From: Haliclystus octoradiatus
Taxonomy: Eukaryota > Cnidaria > Staurozoa > Stauromedusae > Haliclystidae
Direction: 5' to 3'
NCBI GenBank assembly: GCA_916610825.1
Contig: OU744446.1
Span: 14,194,538 to 14,258,537 of the forward strand
Length of the DNA stretch: 64,000 nt
Part shown: positions 38,746-53,700 of the stretch, in pieces
Numbering within the stretch: position 1 is the stretch's first letter
Layout: every line of letters starts with the position of its first letter
The notes under the pieces: model-generated
Told to the model about the DNA's origin: nothing
The model's database searches: none
The model's input: only the letters and a program-made list of their open reading frames with translations
Program-made: the position numbers and the translations under genes

Positions 38746-41700
38746 CTACTGGTGTCGAGCAGTAATAATAACACAGCATACATACCTTGGTACATGAGTA
38801 CTAAACCATTCAGATCCACTGCGGATGCAATGAACAGCAGTATCTTTCGTAGTAACAGCTAATCCTTTCACTTGATTACATACAACTGGTGTATATTCTA
38901 TAACTTTATCCCAAGCAAAATGCATTTGTTGATCCAACGAATCAAATGTTGTTGGACTCAATTGGTAAATTTCTTTAGTTACAATTGAAAAAAGTTCATA
39001 TGTTCTATTGATTGCCAACTGACCAATACGATAAATATTTGATAAAACAATAGAGCAGAATTCAAATGCTTTCGGTAGATAGACTAATTGGACATCACGT
39101 GGTAAATTGGCCATTGTTTCTGTAAAACCAGGGATGAATTCTTCAACCTAAATCAAAGCAAATGAAATACTTGTTACCGTATTCACTGTGACTTTTAATT
39201 ACATTACCAGAGCCAGGGTTAGACAAAAGTAGAAATCCTGGAATCCTAGATTCCGGAAGGTTAATAGAGCAAGTTTAGAAGAAAATTGATGTTTTTTAAT
39301 GATTTATTAGTCAAACATCAACAAACAAATTCAGGAGAAAATGTTGAAATGTCTCTAGGATTCCAGAAGGCTGAACCCTTTGTCGGACCCTGGCCAGATA
39401 ACGTTTGAGCAATCGTTTCTATATGCTTTATGTTTAATGAAATATTGGAGCTTACCTTTGCCACAACAACAGGGATTGTCTTGTTGATATAATCTATAAC
39501 AGGCCTTGATTGTTTACAAGAGAACTCATAAGCAATTTTACTGTACTTTAATGTGACATCAATGACTGGGTCTACATATTTGGCAACTTTTGAATAGTAG
39601 TATGGACCATTCTTACGTATCCATCTGTGGAAAATTACAAAATTACAATAAATGCAATAATGATAATAATAGTGGGATTGTTCCACGCTAATTCTAAGTA
39701 CAGTTCTAGGTTGCTCTAGGTAGCATAATTCATTAATTGGATAAGATTTAAACATACAGTGTAACCCGCTTATGTGTAATTCGGATAAGTAAAATTCTCG
39801 CTTATCTGCAACCTGGCTTTGAAATCTGTTAAACAGTTTTTTGGTCAAGTCCTTGGTAAACAATTTCGGATAACTGCAAATTCGGATAAATGCAATGAAA
39901 ACCGTTGCCAATTTTGACTTGCACTTAAGCGGGTTACACTGTATTAGATTAGATGACACATAAATAGAGCCCCTGTGGTGTGAAAACCAGAACAGTGTCA
40001 TTTACTACATCTAATATATTATTTGACCTTTATCCTATGTACAAAATCACAATTAAAAATGTTACAATTAAAATGTTACAAGCTGAATTACAGTAAGGTA
40101 AACAAATAAATTCAATTGTAACACGCATTCTATTTATAACAGAGCAGAACTTGTGCTTCATTTGATTTTTGATTAAAAAAAAACTGTCTGATTGGCATTT
40201 CCCCTAAAAATGTTGAGATATCAACATTGAACAGCAAAGAATGGCTTGACTCCTCTTAATTGTGTACAAACAACAGCAGTAAATGCATGTAAACAGTTGT
40301 GATATACTTTTCCATAACAGATCCAATATTCCAATGTGATAGTAAAAAACCAACCCTTTAACAGTATTTTCAAATTATCTTAAAAAATATTTTTTTGTTG
40401 AATTTACCTCTATGGAAAGAACACCTGTTTATAAAGGTCGAAATTGCTCAAATCACAGAGAAGGCTGCTGTTGATGTTAATGGCTTGATTAATGGCAAAT
40501 TTCACAAAGTTATATCTTGCAGTTCAAAATAACATGTAAATAAATCTAGGCAAGTAAGATATCACTGACAATGAAAATGTAACTCTAGTGAGACAGAAAC
40601 TGCAGCTTTTATGTAGACGTATTGTCCCTGCAGCATCATCTTACATGTCGACTACTGAGATGATATCTATGCAGTCTATTTGTAATATATCTAATATAGA
40701 CGTACGTTGTGGTAGCTTGCATAACTTTATCAAGACGGCCAAGGCAACAAGCGACATGAGTATCCATTCCATAGCGTTTCAAAATACGATTAGTTGTGCT
40801 ACCTAGGATATAGAGCATCAAACACTTAATACCGTATTATTGAAAACATTTAGTTTAGTAACCACCCAAAATCTACACAAGCACTTAATGAAATATTATA
40901 TGCTTATCGAACAATTGTAATTAAAAAAAACATTTGCTGAAATGTTTGCTGAGTCTCTCTATAAAACATTCCTTTGCCAATCATGATTCATTACTTCAGT
41001 TATTAATAAATATGTCCTTATTATAAAACAAAAAGAGATGGCAACAGAATGCACACTATATAACTGCCAGTAACTTCACTGCGCTAACATTTACATAGAG
41101 TATTAGTTATATAATAAATATCTACATTTTGTAAATTGAGTCAAGCATAACCAAAGTTATGGTTGCCGATAATTTAGTAGATCAACATTTGTTGTCAGTA
41201 CGTTGCTCAATTGTTGTGTATTCCAATTTATGTAAATGAATACAGACACATCATAAACACAGCAATATCAACATGAGTTGATATTTATCAACATGTAATT
41301 GATTTCATAAACAGTTTATGAATGTTGCATAAACATTTCATGGACTGCTCATGAACTTTCATGAATTGTTCATGAAAATTAGGGCAATTTAACATTCATG
41401 AACTGTTCATGAACTCCTGATTTGTTTTTCGCAGGGGTTGGCAACAAACAGGGTTTGACAAAATCTATAAACCTGGAGCCTATGCTCAATGTAAATTATG
41501 ATAAAAAGAAAAAGCTTTTTAATGGTTTGAGTTTTGAATGAATTCCCAGTTTCTGAAAATCTACCATGGGATCATGCATGTGTGTATTATCGAATATTAA
41601 AGAAATGCGCTACCAGGAAGGGATACATTAATTTGACACATTATATAAATGCTACAAATTATACCTTTAAAGCCTTTACTTTTGTATACATCAACTGCAA

Positions 41701-44700
41701 CTGAGATCAATAGGATGTAAATCAATGTTCTAAAAATAAACCATTTCCATGACGACGGTGATGATCTTGAATGACGAGTGCGAGAATAACTTGATGGCGA
41801 GGGTGGAGAACGCAATTGCTGTTGAAAAATATATACATGTAATATAATAACAATATATGGTGATTGAGTCAAAGAATACACATTCTTTACTGTTACTCAA
41901 GTTTCACGCATTTCACGCATTACATATAATATAATTACAGACTGTAACTATACAATACCTTTGAAGCTTGATTTTAGCGTACAGAATCAGAGGTGAGAAA
42001 GTGGTCAGAGGTGGCATCAGAGGAGGGCTAGGGGTTACACTACTGAGCTTCACATCATAACATAGTCACCAACAATGAATATACATGGCAGTGTGCAATC
42101 AAAGCCATCTTGATCCATACGTTTCGTGTTTTGGTCATGCTTCTATGAATTTGCAAAATCATGGGAAAACAAAAGAACAAAGCTTGCATGTCCCATTTCC
42201 TCAAAATACTAAATAGGCTTTGACCGTGAATTATGGAATTTAAATCGAATTTTAAAAAGGTTTACAATAAAATTTGACTAAAACAACAAATGGAAGGTAT
42301 TTAGTGTATGTGAATTTCAAGCTTTGCTCAGTGAAACCTGCCTTTTAGATATGTGGCGTTCAGTCTGCAAGGCATTATAAGGAAATAATAATGTGAGATA
42401 TTAAGCAAGTTTTCTATTGCATCCAACCATTAAAAATCAAGAAGATTGTTTGACCACGGTAGTCAATAATGGTTGGTCTCTCGGTTGGCTAATACACTGT
42501 ATACGCAGCAGACTACATTATATCTAATTTCCACAAATCAAAATGGTAGTGTACCTTGCAATAGGAGACACAGTCAGCAAAACCAACCTATTGAAAATAT
42601 AAAAGTAAGAGTAATGATGTGCTATTTTGAAATTGGAAAACGGCAGAAGTGTATCACGTTAAGAAAATGAAAGATTGAGTCGGAAAAGTTACAGCTTTTT
42701 TATTTTTTAAGTGATTCAGTGATAGATGATCACATTACAGTATTTTGCTGTCTTTTCATGTGTATGCCTAATGGAGGCCAACATATTTCACACAGTCCAA
42801 TGGCTGTTATAAGTAAACATATCAAATTCATTATACAAAATTATGCAAATGGGATTACTTGAACACAGCAAACAATCCAACACAGTAGAATTATCTTGTT
42901 AACTTACTTTTTCTAGCTTGCCCACACAGAGTAGGCTATGCTACAATTTGAGAATATGGTCTCACAGTATATTTATTCAGAACCGTTTTTACACATTCTA
43001 GCATTCTAGACTGCAGGCAATTTTCTGAGAAGGGCATTTTTCCTGTCTCCATTAGTCAATTTACAAGGGTGATGTAAGAAATAAAATAATTTGATGGTAT
43101 ACTAGAGTTGTTACAACTTTTAAAAGTTATTTTCTTTATTAGGCTTAGTCTTGTTCGAAATCTTAGGTAATAGTTACACTATACAGTATAGTATATTGTT
43201 TAATTCCCATTTTTCTTAATGAAAAAAACTTATGATAGCTTGGGTTGTAGGTACGTGTCTAATGTATCTATGCATTGAAACAGCCCTTACTGGTATATTT
43301 AAATACTGAGTATTAAAGTGCACATGACACCAAAAAATTTTATTCCGGAATCAAGTAGCCCATGCAAAATAAATAGGAATGGCGGCAATAATTTTTCGAT
43401 TTGGACTCTTATAAGCGGAGATATTTAATTTTGAAAGTACCATATTTCAGAAATTGTGCTCCTTCGAAAGTCGGAACTCATGCCGGAATGACAAGAAAGC
43501 CCACTATGGAAAAATAACCAAGTCTAGACTTCAAAAAATCGTAACTTTTTTCTCGCGAAAAAGAAATTGTCCACTTTCCAGAACAGATATGCCCATATCT
43601 TCGGGACACCTTGTTGGCCATATATGACTGAAATTGAACGTAAAATGTAGAGTTTATAAAGGTTTTATTAGACTCCGATGGAGTTTTTCTGTCAAAAAGG
43701 TGTTAAAACACTGGATTAACGCATGTTACGCATCAAGGTGTTGACTACTAAAACAGCGGCAAAACGCTTTGTATTCACTTCGCCGCGGATGATGATCTAA
43801 ACGTCTATAAAATTAAAAAAAAATTCATTGCGCTATTTTGGTCGATCTCCCGCAGCTTAATGTCAGTGCTTCACTGATTTGTTAGCTTCAATCTCAATGA
43901 TTGGCTATTAAAAGCCATTGCATGACCCCCTGTTTGCCTTGCAGCAGACGCCTTTCTTCAACAAAAACACAATTACAGAAAGATGAAATCGACACACGCA
44001 ATGTGTTTAATATCATACCTTAATCTAGTTTTATATTCGACGGAACTGTACTGTACTGTATAATTTCACGAATAACATTTAGCCTTCGTCAACATAAAAT
44101 GTAAATTACTTGAACAATGAAGTTGAATTTGAAAGTCAAAATTAATGTAAAACTGTCCAAATGTGTGTCCAAACTGTACAAAATGTTTTGGTTTCAGTGA
44201 ATTATTATACCATCATTCCCCAAATGTAAGACACCTCTCTGTGTCGTCAATTGATATATTAAAGTCTTTGGTGATATAAGATTGTATTTTATATATCAAA
44301 TAAAAACATCTCCAGCATATTAAAATCATCAATTAAATATCATTCTTAGACAGGATAGCTTTGTGAAGAAGTCGACAACAACCGTTGTCCGTCGAAAATA
44401 AAACTAGATTAAGGTATGATATTAAACACATTGCGTGTGTCGATTTCATCTTTCTGTAATTGTGTTTTTGTTGAAGAAAGGCGTCTGCTGCAAGGCAAAC
44501 AGGGGGTCATGCAATGGTTTTTAATAGCCAATCATTGAGATTGAAGCTAACAAATCAGTGAAGCACTGACATTAAGCTGCGGGAGATCGACCAAAATAGC
44601 GCAATGAATTTTTTTTTAATTTTATAGACGTTTAGATCATCATCCGCGGCGAAGTGAATACAAAGCGTTTTGCCGCTGTTTTAGTAGTCAACACCTTGAT

Positions 44701-47700
44701 GCGTAACATGCGCTAATCCAGTGTTTTAACACCTTTTTGACAGAAAAACTCCATCGGAGTCTAATAAAACCTTTCTAAACTCTACATTTTACGTTCAATT
44801 TCAGTCATATATGGCCAACAAGGTGTCCCGAAGATATGGGCATATCTGTTCTGGAAAGTGGACAATTTCTTTTTCGCGAGAAAAAAGTTACGATTTTTTG
44901 AAGTCTAGACTTGGTTATTTTTCCATAGTGGGCTTTCTTGTCATTCCGGCATGAGTTCCGACTTTCGAAGGAGCACAATTTCTGAAATATGGTACTTTCA
45001 AAATTAAATATCTCCGCTTATAAGAGTCCAAATCGAAAAATTATTGCAGCCATTCCTATTTATTTTGCATGGGCTACTTGATTCCGGAATAAAATTTTTT
45101 GGTGTCATGTGCACTTTAAGATTAAAATCAAAATTCAATATCACGTTTACACAATTCCACTCACAATTTGACACATCAAAAGACAACAAAAAATGTTTTC
45201 TCAACATAATGGCCACTTAATATTTATCAAAAGAGTCATAAACAGGGGTCGACAAAAGGTTCAGCCTTCTGGAATCCTAAAGGCATTTCAAGATTTTCTT
45301 CTGAATTTTTTTGTTGAGGTTTGACCAATAAATCATAAAAATATCAATGTTTTCTGAATCTAGGATTGCAAGATTCCTACTTTTGTCAAACCCTGGTCAT
45401 AACAAAGTAATTTATGTTCATGACTTACTTTACTTCCTTCTCCCATTTTCCGTCGCTCATCTAAAACCTCAGATAAACGTGTTGCTAAATTTTCAAGGAC
45501 ATCAGCTTTTGAATACCATCCTCTACCAGAAAGCTATAGAGGGATACAATAAAAGTTAGCATGTTTTGGTATTTTGGAATCATACATTTATGTTACTTTC
45601 TCTGAATTAATATGCTGAGAATATTGATAAAATTATTCCAAAACCATTGTTGCTGATTGATCTTTGTAATCAAGCATTTGTTTTAAATTAATATCGAGTC
45701 ATTATTTTTGAAGTTAAAAAGTTGGGTCTCCATTTGATTCTGATTTTCCATTTGATTCTGCATATAACAAAGCCGAGGCCAAGTCAAATTTAAGGCTAAA
45801 TATCAAGAAAAGAAATTACCTCTTTGCTGACCATACCGTGGCGTTTGCAGATGTATGACAGCAAGACACTAAAAAGGTGAGTGTAAAAATTGAATCAAGT
45901 TGCGACCAAGAAATGGCTAAAAAATCAGAATAATATATAGAGAGATCATCCAAATTGAATGCCGTCAACCTGTTATAAAACTTATAACGGTCACCTCCAT
46001 ACAGTGGCTATCTGCCTATAGTGGTCGCTCAAGCAATCTCAAAAATTGTATTTTGTTTTAATCAACACTTTATATGAAGGTCACCTGCATATAGCGGTCA
46101 ATTTATCTACCTCTCATAGCCGGCTGTTATCTACACATACAGGTTTCATTGAAACATGACATATATTTGATATTTAGAGAGAGAGAGTAAACCTCAATCA
46201 TCTTAGATAATTTTTAGGAGGGTTCTCTAAAATTAATAATTGATAATTGTCATGCATGAGAGTAGATTTCAGTCAAACGGGAGGAAAACCCTTTAAACCC
46301 CCTTAAAATAATTGCTAGATTAGTATTTTCTCTGTTTTGAAAGCTAACAGAAAAAAAGGAAATCCGCTGATTGGAGAAACTCTCTCATGCCTGACTTTTA
46401 TTGCTTACCTTGAGCAAGAATAGTTGGTGACAAACATTTTTTCAAATAGCGCTGCACATTCTTTATTATTTGACCAACAGAAAATTAAAATTTCAGCAAT
46501 CTACATAAAAAATGGAACATGAATGAATAATGATTTAATCAAGATTATCACCATTTATCAAACAGTATTTGAGATAATAAGAATTCAGAACAGCACAATA
46601 TCAGAATTCGATGTTATACCTTTTCTCTCACAGCTTTATCTTCGTTATTCAGAAGAGGAAACAGTGCCTTGAAAACAGACATTGCTTGTGTTTCTGGTTT
46701 GTCACTCAATGTTAAACGCTTGAAGAAATAACAAAGGGTTTAATTAAAAACAAATATTGAAATAATATTCTGAGCAGAGAACAATATAGCGGTCGGCAAT
46801 CGGCAAATCTTTTTTTTTAAATAATTTCTTTTTCCAATTTATAAAATATGTAAAAGTATCGCATAAAATAATAACCTTGTACTGCTTCTCTAAATAATAA
46901 TGTTACAAAGAGAAATTCTATTGAAAGTTTTTTGCATCCTGTTCGGATTCTCCACATAAAATATTGTCAATAAAAATGTCAGATCAAGTTTGAAAAATTA
47001 TATTGTTGTTTAATTGTGAGCAATTCATTGACAAAGTAGGCCAAGACGAAACATTTGGTTCTAAATTGAATGGTCTAATATATAAACCTAGCGTGTGTCT
47101 GTGTGACTCTATATACCGTAATATGTATACAAAACAAACCACCCAGTTTCAAAGTTTATTAATAAATATTTATGGAGGCGGCTGCAGAAATGAGACAACC
47201 CAATTGGATTTTATTTTTATTCTTTGAGTTTCAGCGTATTGTTAATTCTGCAATGACTGTAATAAGGCTATGTGGGAAAATCTAAATCCATCTCACCAGG
47301 GCTTCAAAAAAACAAAAACAAGTTGAACATACCATCAAATGGGTGAAAATTTCTTCCATTTCTGCTTTCAACCTGCAACAAGTGAAAGGCAATTGAGGTT
47401 TAAGCTTGAAGAAGTACTCTAAAAAATTTATTCCAAAAGGGCACACATTTGAAACAAACATTTCAACAATGGTGTAACTGTTTTAACTTACGTTGGTGAT
47501 GAATTTAGTGGTGATTTTGCAGCAAATGTAGTATTCAGAAACTCAACAAGCTCAGTTGAAGATAAAATAGGTTTTGTAAAATTGTTGTTTTTGTGAAGAC
47601 TAAAATATTGGAGGAAAGCAAAATAAAATAGATAAAATTGAGGCAAATAATCACATAGAAATTTTATTGCACAGTTAACATTGGATGATGAAAACATGAA

Positions 47701-50700
47701 AATAAGAAGATTCAAAATGAATTTTATACCTGATAAGTGTATCAAGATAACTAATGGCGATTGGGGCATGACTTCTGACATGCAATGATGGAAGCATCAC
47801 ACTTTTCCAAACTGTAATAATGGAAACAAACATTACCATTGTCAAATATGCTATAAAGGTCACCTCCATATATTCACCATTTTAGTAATATACAAAGCAT
47901 GATTCTATAGTTCTAATAACCCTGGATCTAAAGGTCACCTATCAATAGTAGCCAATTTATCAAGATCTTATAAATATTTGGCTGTTTGATAAATTTTTTA
48001 CTACATTTATATAGCTGCTGCTGCTCATAGACCAGAAGACAACAAGGATGTCTTTGAAAAGAACCCAATTGATATTGCTTATTTGTCATGGTAAATGTAT
48101 GAAACAAATGCAATGAAATAAAATAAAACAAGCAACTAGCCACTTCATCAAGTAATTAGCAATTAGAAGTTGATAGGCTATATGGTTTGTGTGTAGAAGT
48201 AGCACTTGATTGAGTGTTTCTTTATTCTTTAATATCCTGGAAATAGCCACCACTCTTAAAACCACAAACCTCAATTCCAATCAACTCAACCTGGTAACAA
48301 ATAACGATACCAATCCACAGTTTATATCAGTGACCAACAAAAGATTTAGCCTTCCTGAATCTTGAGAAATTTTCAACATTTCCTTCTGAATTTTTTGTTG
48401 AGGTTTGGCCTATATTTCTTTAGAATTTTCTCTAGTCTTCCAGGACCTAGGATCCCAGGATCCCCACATTTGTCGGACCCTGATTATATGACCGGTCTAA
48501 TTACTAAAAGAGTGCAATTTTACCTTGAATACCATCTGAGAGATTATTACGACAGAGAGAGTAGAGCCACATGACAGACAAGTATGCTTTTTGTGAAACA
48601 GTTTTGTTGATGATTATCTGAAAAAATTAAAAGTAAAATAAAATAGTTGGAACATAAGAAAGAACTGAGCTGTTAACTGTTATTGAAATTCAACAAACCT
48701 CTGGCATTTTCAAAATCACAATATCTTGTCTTCTATTTGCAATAATATGTAATAAAATTCTAAATCCCATTGTGCCTTTATCTGAAATATAAAAATGATG
48801 AAAATAAATATCATCATCATCACCATCATCTATTCAGAACTCGAATAAGCTGAAAAGCTTTTATTATAAGACTAGTTTGATTTGTATTCGGATCAGAAGA
48901 TCATGGAGAAATGAAGATTAACTTGGGTTCGGAAATACAGTACAAGATGCGTATTGCATGCTGTTGCAAAGATTTTACAATAAGTATGCTTCAAAATATA
49001 AGTGTGTGTGTGTGTGTGTTTTTAATTTCATTTTTTATTTTGTAAACTAGAAAACACACCTAATTGTGCGGACAGAAAGGACTGGACAGCAAATACACTC
49101 ATAAACATCGATTTGAAATTAAGATATCTTATCATATCAAATTGAAAATCCAATACATTTGTGCACTAAAAGGAGCAAGACCAAACTGTAGTCAACATGT
49201 TTGCAAAAGATCAAAAGCAAACGCAACACATTGATTGGACGATTGGTCAATGAAAATGTGAAATAAAATAAATTTACAACTCATATTTATGCGATATGGA
49301 ATGGGTAAGAGGGCTGTATCGCGTTATATTAAACCTTTAAAATTGAATCGTTTATGTTTCTAAACCTGAGAAATTTCGTTAAGTATTCAATTCTTTCGAG
49401 TAACGTTGCCATGAGTTTTCAATTTTTTCGAATTTACGTCGTCATAGTAGCCCAAAATTAATCTGTATGGCCCACGTGATTAAACTGTATAGTCCAAAAC
49501 TAATCTGTATAGCTTTTTTTCGAAATAGCTCTCAGCCAATCATAGCTAAGTTAATCACGTTCAGTTAAGACTGTTCAGACACACGATAGAACCTGTTCTA
49601 TTACATGCATCTGAAACGTGGGTTCTATCAACCTCACTATTGACCCGACTTGACTCAGCTTATGACGCCCATACTTTAGGAATACATTGGCCCAACTTAC
49701 TGTCTACTGCTGAACTTAGATTATTTTCCCCTTCTGCCTCTGCTATTGCTCATCAACGTCAGATGTCCATTTTAGGTCACATCGAAAGATCAAAGACGTA
49801 TGCCCCTCAACCGCTGCATGACATCCTTCATTGGCAGCCGAAGGAGATACTTCGTCGGGGCTATGGGGGAGTAGTATCTTTTCATAATGTTTTGTATCGT
49901 GAATTGTGTTATTTACAAGTTTCTTTGTCAGCTATGCCTGACCGTGATTTGTGGCGTTTTTTGTGTAGCAAATATGTAAGGCATAAGAGGGACAGCACAT
50001 TCCTATAACGTGACTGTCAATACTACTACAAATCATAGCTCAGAAAACATTCCATGATTTCATAATATATTATATCATATTTTATTTTATTGTTGTACTT
50101 ATTTTTAAGTTTATGTTTATCATTCTAGTGTGGGTTGCTTTAGTAATTCTGATCATTTGTTGTAACGATAAGAAGATTAAATGCAGTTTCAAAATATAAA
50201 GTAATTGACAATCAACGAAAGAGAAGAGTAGACTACGCTTTACAGTATAGAAAGGTTAAGCATGGAATTTGTTTTAACAGGACAGGGTTATTTTGGAAAG
50301 AATATCTTCCATAGTTTCCATATTCTGCTTGCTAAGTGGATTATACAAAAGAAAGTCATAAGATGTGACAGTAAGTAATAAAATAATTGAATTATCAGTT
50401 CAACAGGTCAACAGTCAAGAAAGATCCCTGGCAAGTATGGGGCATGCAAGGTTTCCTGTTAAATTTTGATTGTGAATTTGAGGTTGGTGGAGCAGAGTGT
50501 TAAATATCTTTCAGGACCACATTTGAAAAATCAATTGTGTGATTTCTCTCGCATTGTACACTACAAAAGTTGATATTTAAGCCTTTGTGTGCATACATTT
50601 GTGTTTTTAATAGATCCCAAATTAGAATTATATCAAGCACTAATAGAAACTTACTTTGTTGTGCTTCAGTGAACATTGATGTGACACAATGAGTTAACAG

Positions 50701-53700
50701 TAACTCAATGACATTGGAGGGTACTTCAGAGATAAGAGACTCAAGACAACTTTTAACACGTCCAGGTAATTCACTTGTTGGAAATCCTATATAAACAGAG
50801 AATTAATCATTTTCAATCAAACTTGCTTGATAAACTTGTTAGTTTACCATCATAACCAAAGAGGGACGGCACATTCCTATAATGTGACCATCTATACTTC
50901 AACCTAATATTAGGCCTACTATCAGATCAAAACAACATTGATTGACTTCTCATTGTGCAAGATAATAAAAGTGATAAGTTCTAGAGACAAAACAATTGTG
51001 AATATGCCCAACGCATTTAAAAAATTCTCAAATAAAAAAAACATGAATATTTCTTGATGATGGCCACCCTTCAAATTAGGCCTACCTTTTGGATAGCTAA
51101 TAAATGCAACATCTGCTTCAGCAGGACCACCACATTGCAACTGCAGCCATGACGCAACCTCTTTTAGCCAAATCTAAAAATAAATTAACTATTCTTTAAC
51201 AATAATTCAAGTAATAATCTAGTTTAGTGATTAATCCTTGTCCATGATTAATCCTTCTCAGTGTTCTGTTAAAATTTTTAATTTTCTTAATTGGAATAAA
51301 AAAAGATCTGGACCTGGACTGGACTTGAGTAGGCAAGTTTCAAAGCATGCTTACCAATGGGTAATTTGGATAGCGTGTCTTTGCTTCAGAGACCATCACT
51401 TCAAGTACTTTTCCATCAAGCTGAAATATTTGAACAAAATATTTCAATTAATACATTTGCTGCAAGATAAAACTCTGTAACAGACATGCAAATACATAAA
51501 AAAAGACAGAGACCTGCAACATTTGACATGATAGGTTGCTGAGCAAGAGCAAACGTTATTACATAATATGCTATTGAGCAAGAACATATTGCCATGCAAG
51601 ATAACAAATAAACCCCCTTAATCAAAGGGAAACATCTACACCACTGATCTGTAACAGGATCTCTTAGGACTGAAAAATTTTTGATGTTTTTTTGTTGAAG
51701 TTTGGCTAACAAATAATTCTTCTGGATTTGCTCTAGCCTTCTAGAATCTGTCAGATTCGGGGGTGATACAGTACTAGAATCATATAAATTGAATGCTAGA
51801 CTTTGGAAACATATGCAAAATATTGTACCAAAGTTTTAGTTTTCTATTTTATTCACAAAGACAGAACCAGCATTACTTTATGAATATGTAAATAATCTAG
51901 ACTGCAAGTTATCAAGAAAGTTATTGAAATTATGAAGTTAGTTGCATGAATCATGATGCATGCATGGTAATCGGTAACTTGGTAAGGATACACATTTTTC
52001 AGTTAAAGAAAATAGTTACTGTTATATGATTTTACAAAATAGTTATATGACACAGAAGTAGGCTTTGGTAATTTATATCGAAGTTGATGCAATAGAAAAC
52101 AAAAGGATGAATGTACCTTTTTAATCCGTCCAATTGCTTCATCTATTTCAACTTGATGAGGTTTAATGTGTTTCTTCTTTTGCTGGCCCCCTTTGCCTGA
52201 AATTGACTTTGAATGTCCATTGCGCCCAGCATAAAAAGAATCAGCAGGATCAGTCTGTCCTGGTCGCTGGTAATCATTATCAACAACTTTCTTCTTTTTT
52301 CCGTCTTTCTTTACACCATCAAAAGCATCATAAATTGTGGCAGATTGTTCCAATGGATCTATAAGAGACAAGTAATTGATGTTAATCATCAATATTATGG
52401 TCTCTTCCCACATGGCTGATATGACTGACTGTGTTTTCAAAGGGATAAAAAACAACTAAAGCACAAGAAATGCTTTCCAGTCATTGGAACACCTCTATTG
52501 CAGGCCTAAAGTCATTATTTAGGTTATTATATGTAGCCTATATTAGGTTATTATTTAAGTTATTATAAGGCCCAGCCTAAAGGCTTGACCAATTAGAATA
52601 ATGTGTAGTAACGTAACTGCAAAATCCCATATTTTGAGCAGGTTTTGTTTCTTAGAGAAACTTGGCTTCCATCTGCTTAAAAGTGCTATTGTATTTACTT
52701 ACAAGTTGAGATTTAATTTCTGTTATTCATTTGTCCGGCAGTGTAGGCTAATACATAATTATTCATTTTTGAATGGAGATGAATTGTTGTCTAGCAAGCA
52801 CTCTCATCTCACAGGCTGAAAAATCCCCTTTGAAATACTTTTATGATGGTGAAAACATATTTTTAAAGCCGCAAGTACTAAATTTGTTCCTTACAAACCC
52901 TTTCTATTTCAGTATCAAACCTGATATACTGTTATGAAGCTTCAAGATCTAATTCTGGTTGATTTTGGAAAGATAAGAAATTATTTAGATTCATTCATTT
53001 TTGTACTAGAGTCTCACATAGTTTTAAAAGTTTGGAATTATATTTCCGCCAGATAAGAACAGTTTAATTTAAGTAATAAGAGTTTGTTTGACTACAAATA
53101 TTGAAGCCTTCTAGCCTGCTTCAAGTCAAGCTGTGTTCACAGACTCCACTAACTTATAAAACTGGGCAAACAATGGCAGCATTTGGTGAAATATCTCCAA
53201 ACATTTATGAATAATTTCATACAACACCAAGAGACAAAGGAAAAAAATTTAATAAAATGGTAGTTGCTTCCAATTTTAAATAAACAATAGATAACTCTTA
53301 GGCATAATAAATGCAACTTGAGATTTGATATTATGAATCACTTTTTCCATTGCCAAAAGACATGTTTTATAATTTAGGAGAACTAACAAAACTTATCCAA
53401 GAAGTGGCTAGAAAGTATACTTAGGGTTTTTCGCAAATAAGTGGCTGTTTGATATGTTGCATAAGCTATTATGGATGTCTACATTTAATACACTCCTCAT
53501 TAGGCATATCAATAGGATCAGCCGTCTATGTGGGCATACCCATCTACTTACAAGAGTTTGGACACCTTTTTATGTACCGCTCTAAGCTCCAATTGGACAG
53601 ATGCCAGTCACACAATTTTATGGACGCAATTTTCGTTCCGTCAAAACATAAAATTGAACATAGCGCGGAAATGATATCATGAATTCGAAATTTTTTTTGT

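Noticed and set aside
45004-45216. 70-codon frame at the end of the foldback element
   Set aside because: Lies in the inverted arm and has no transposase motifs.
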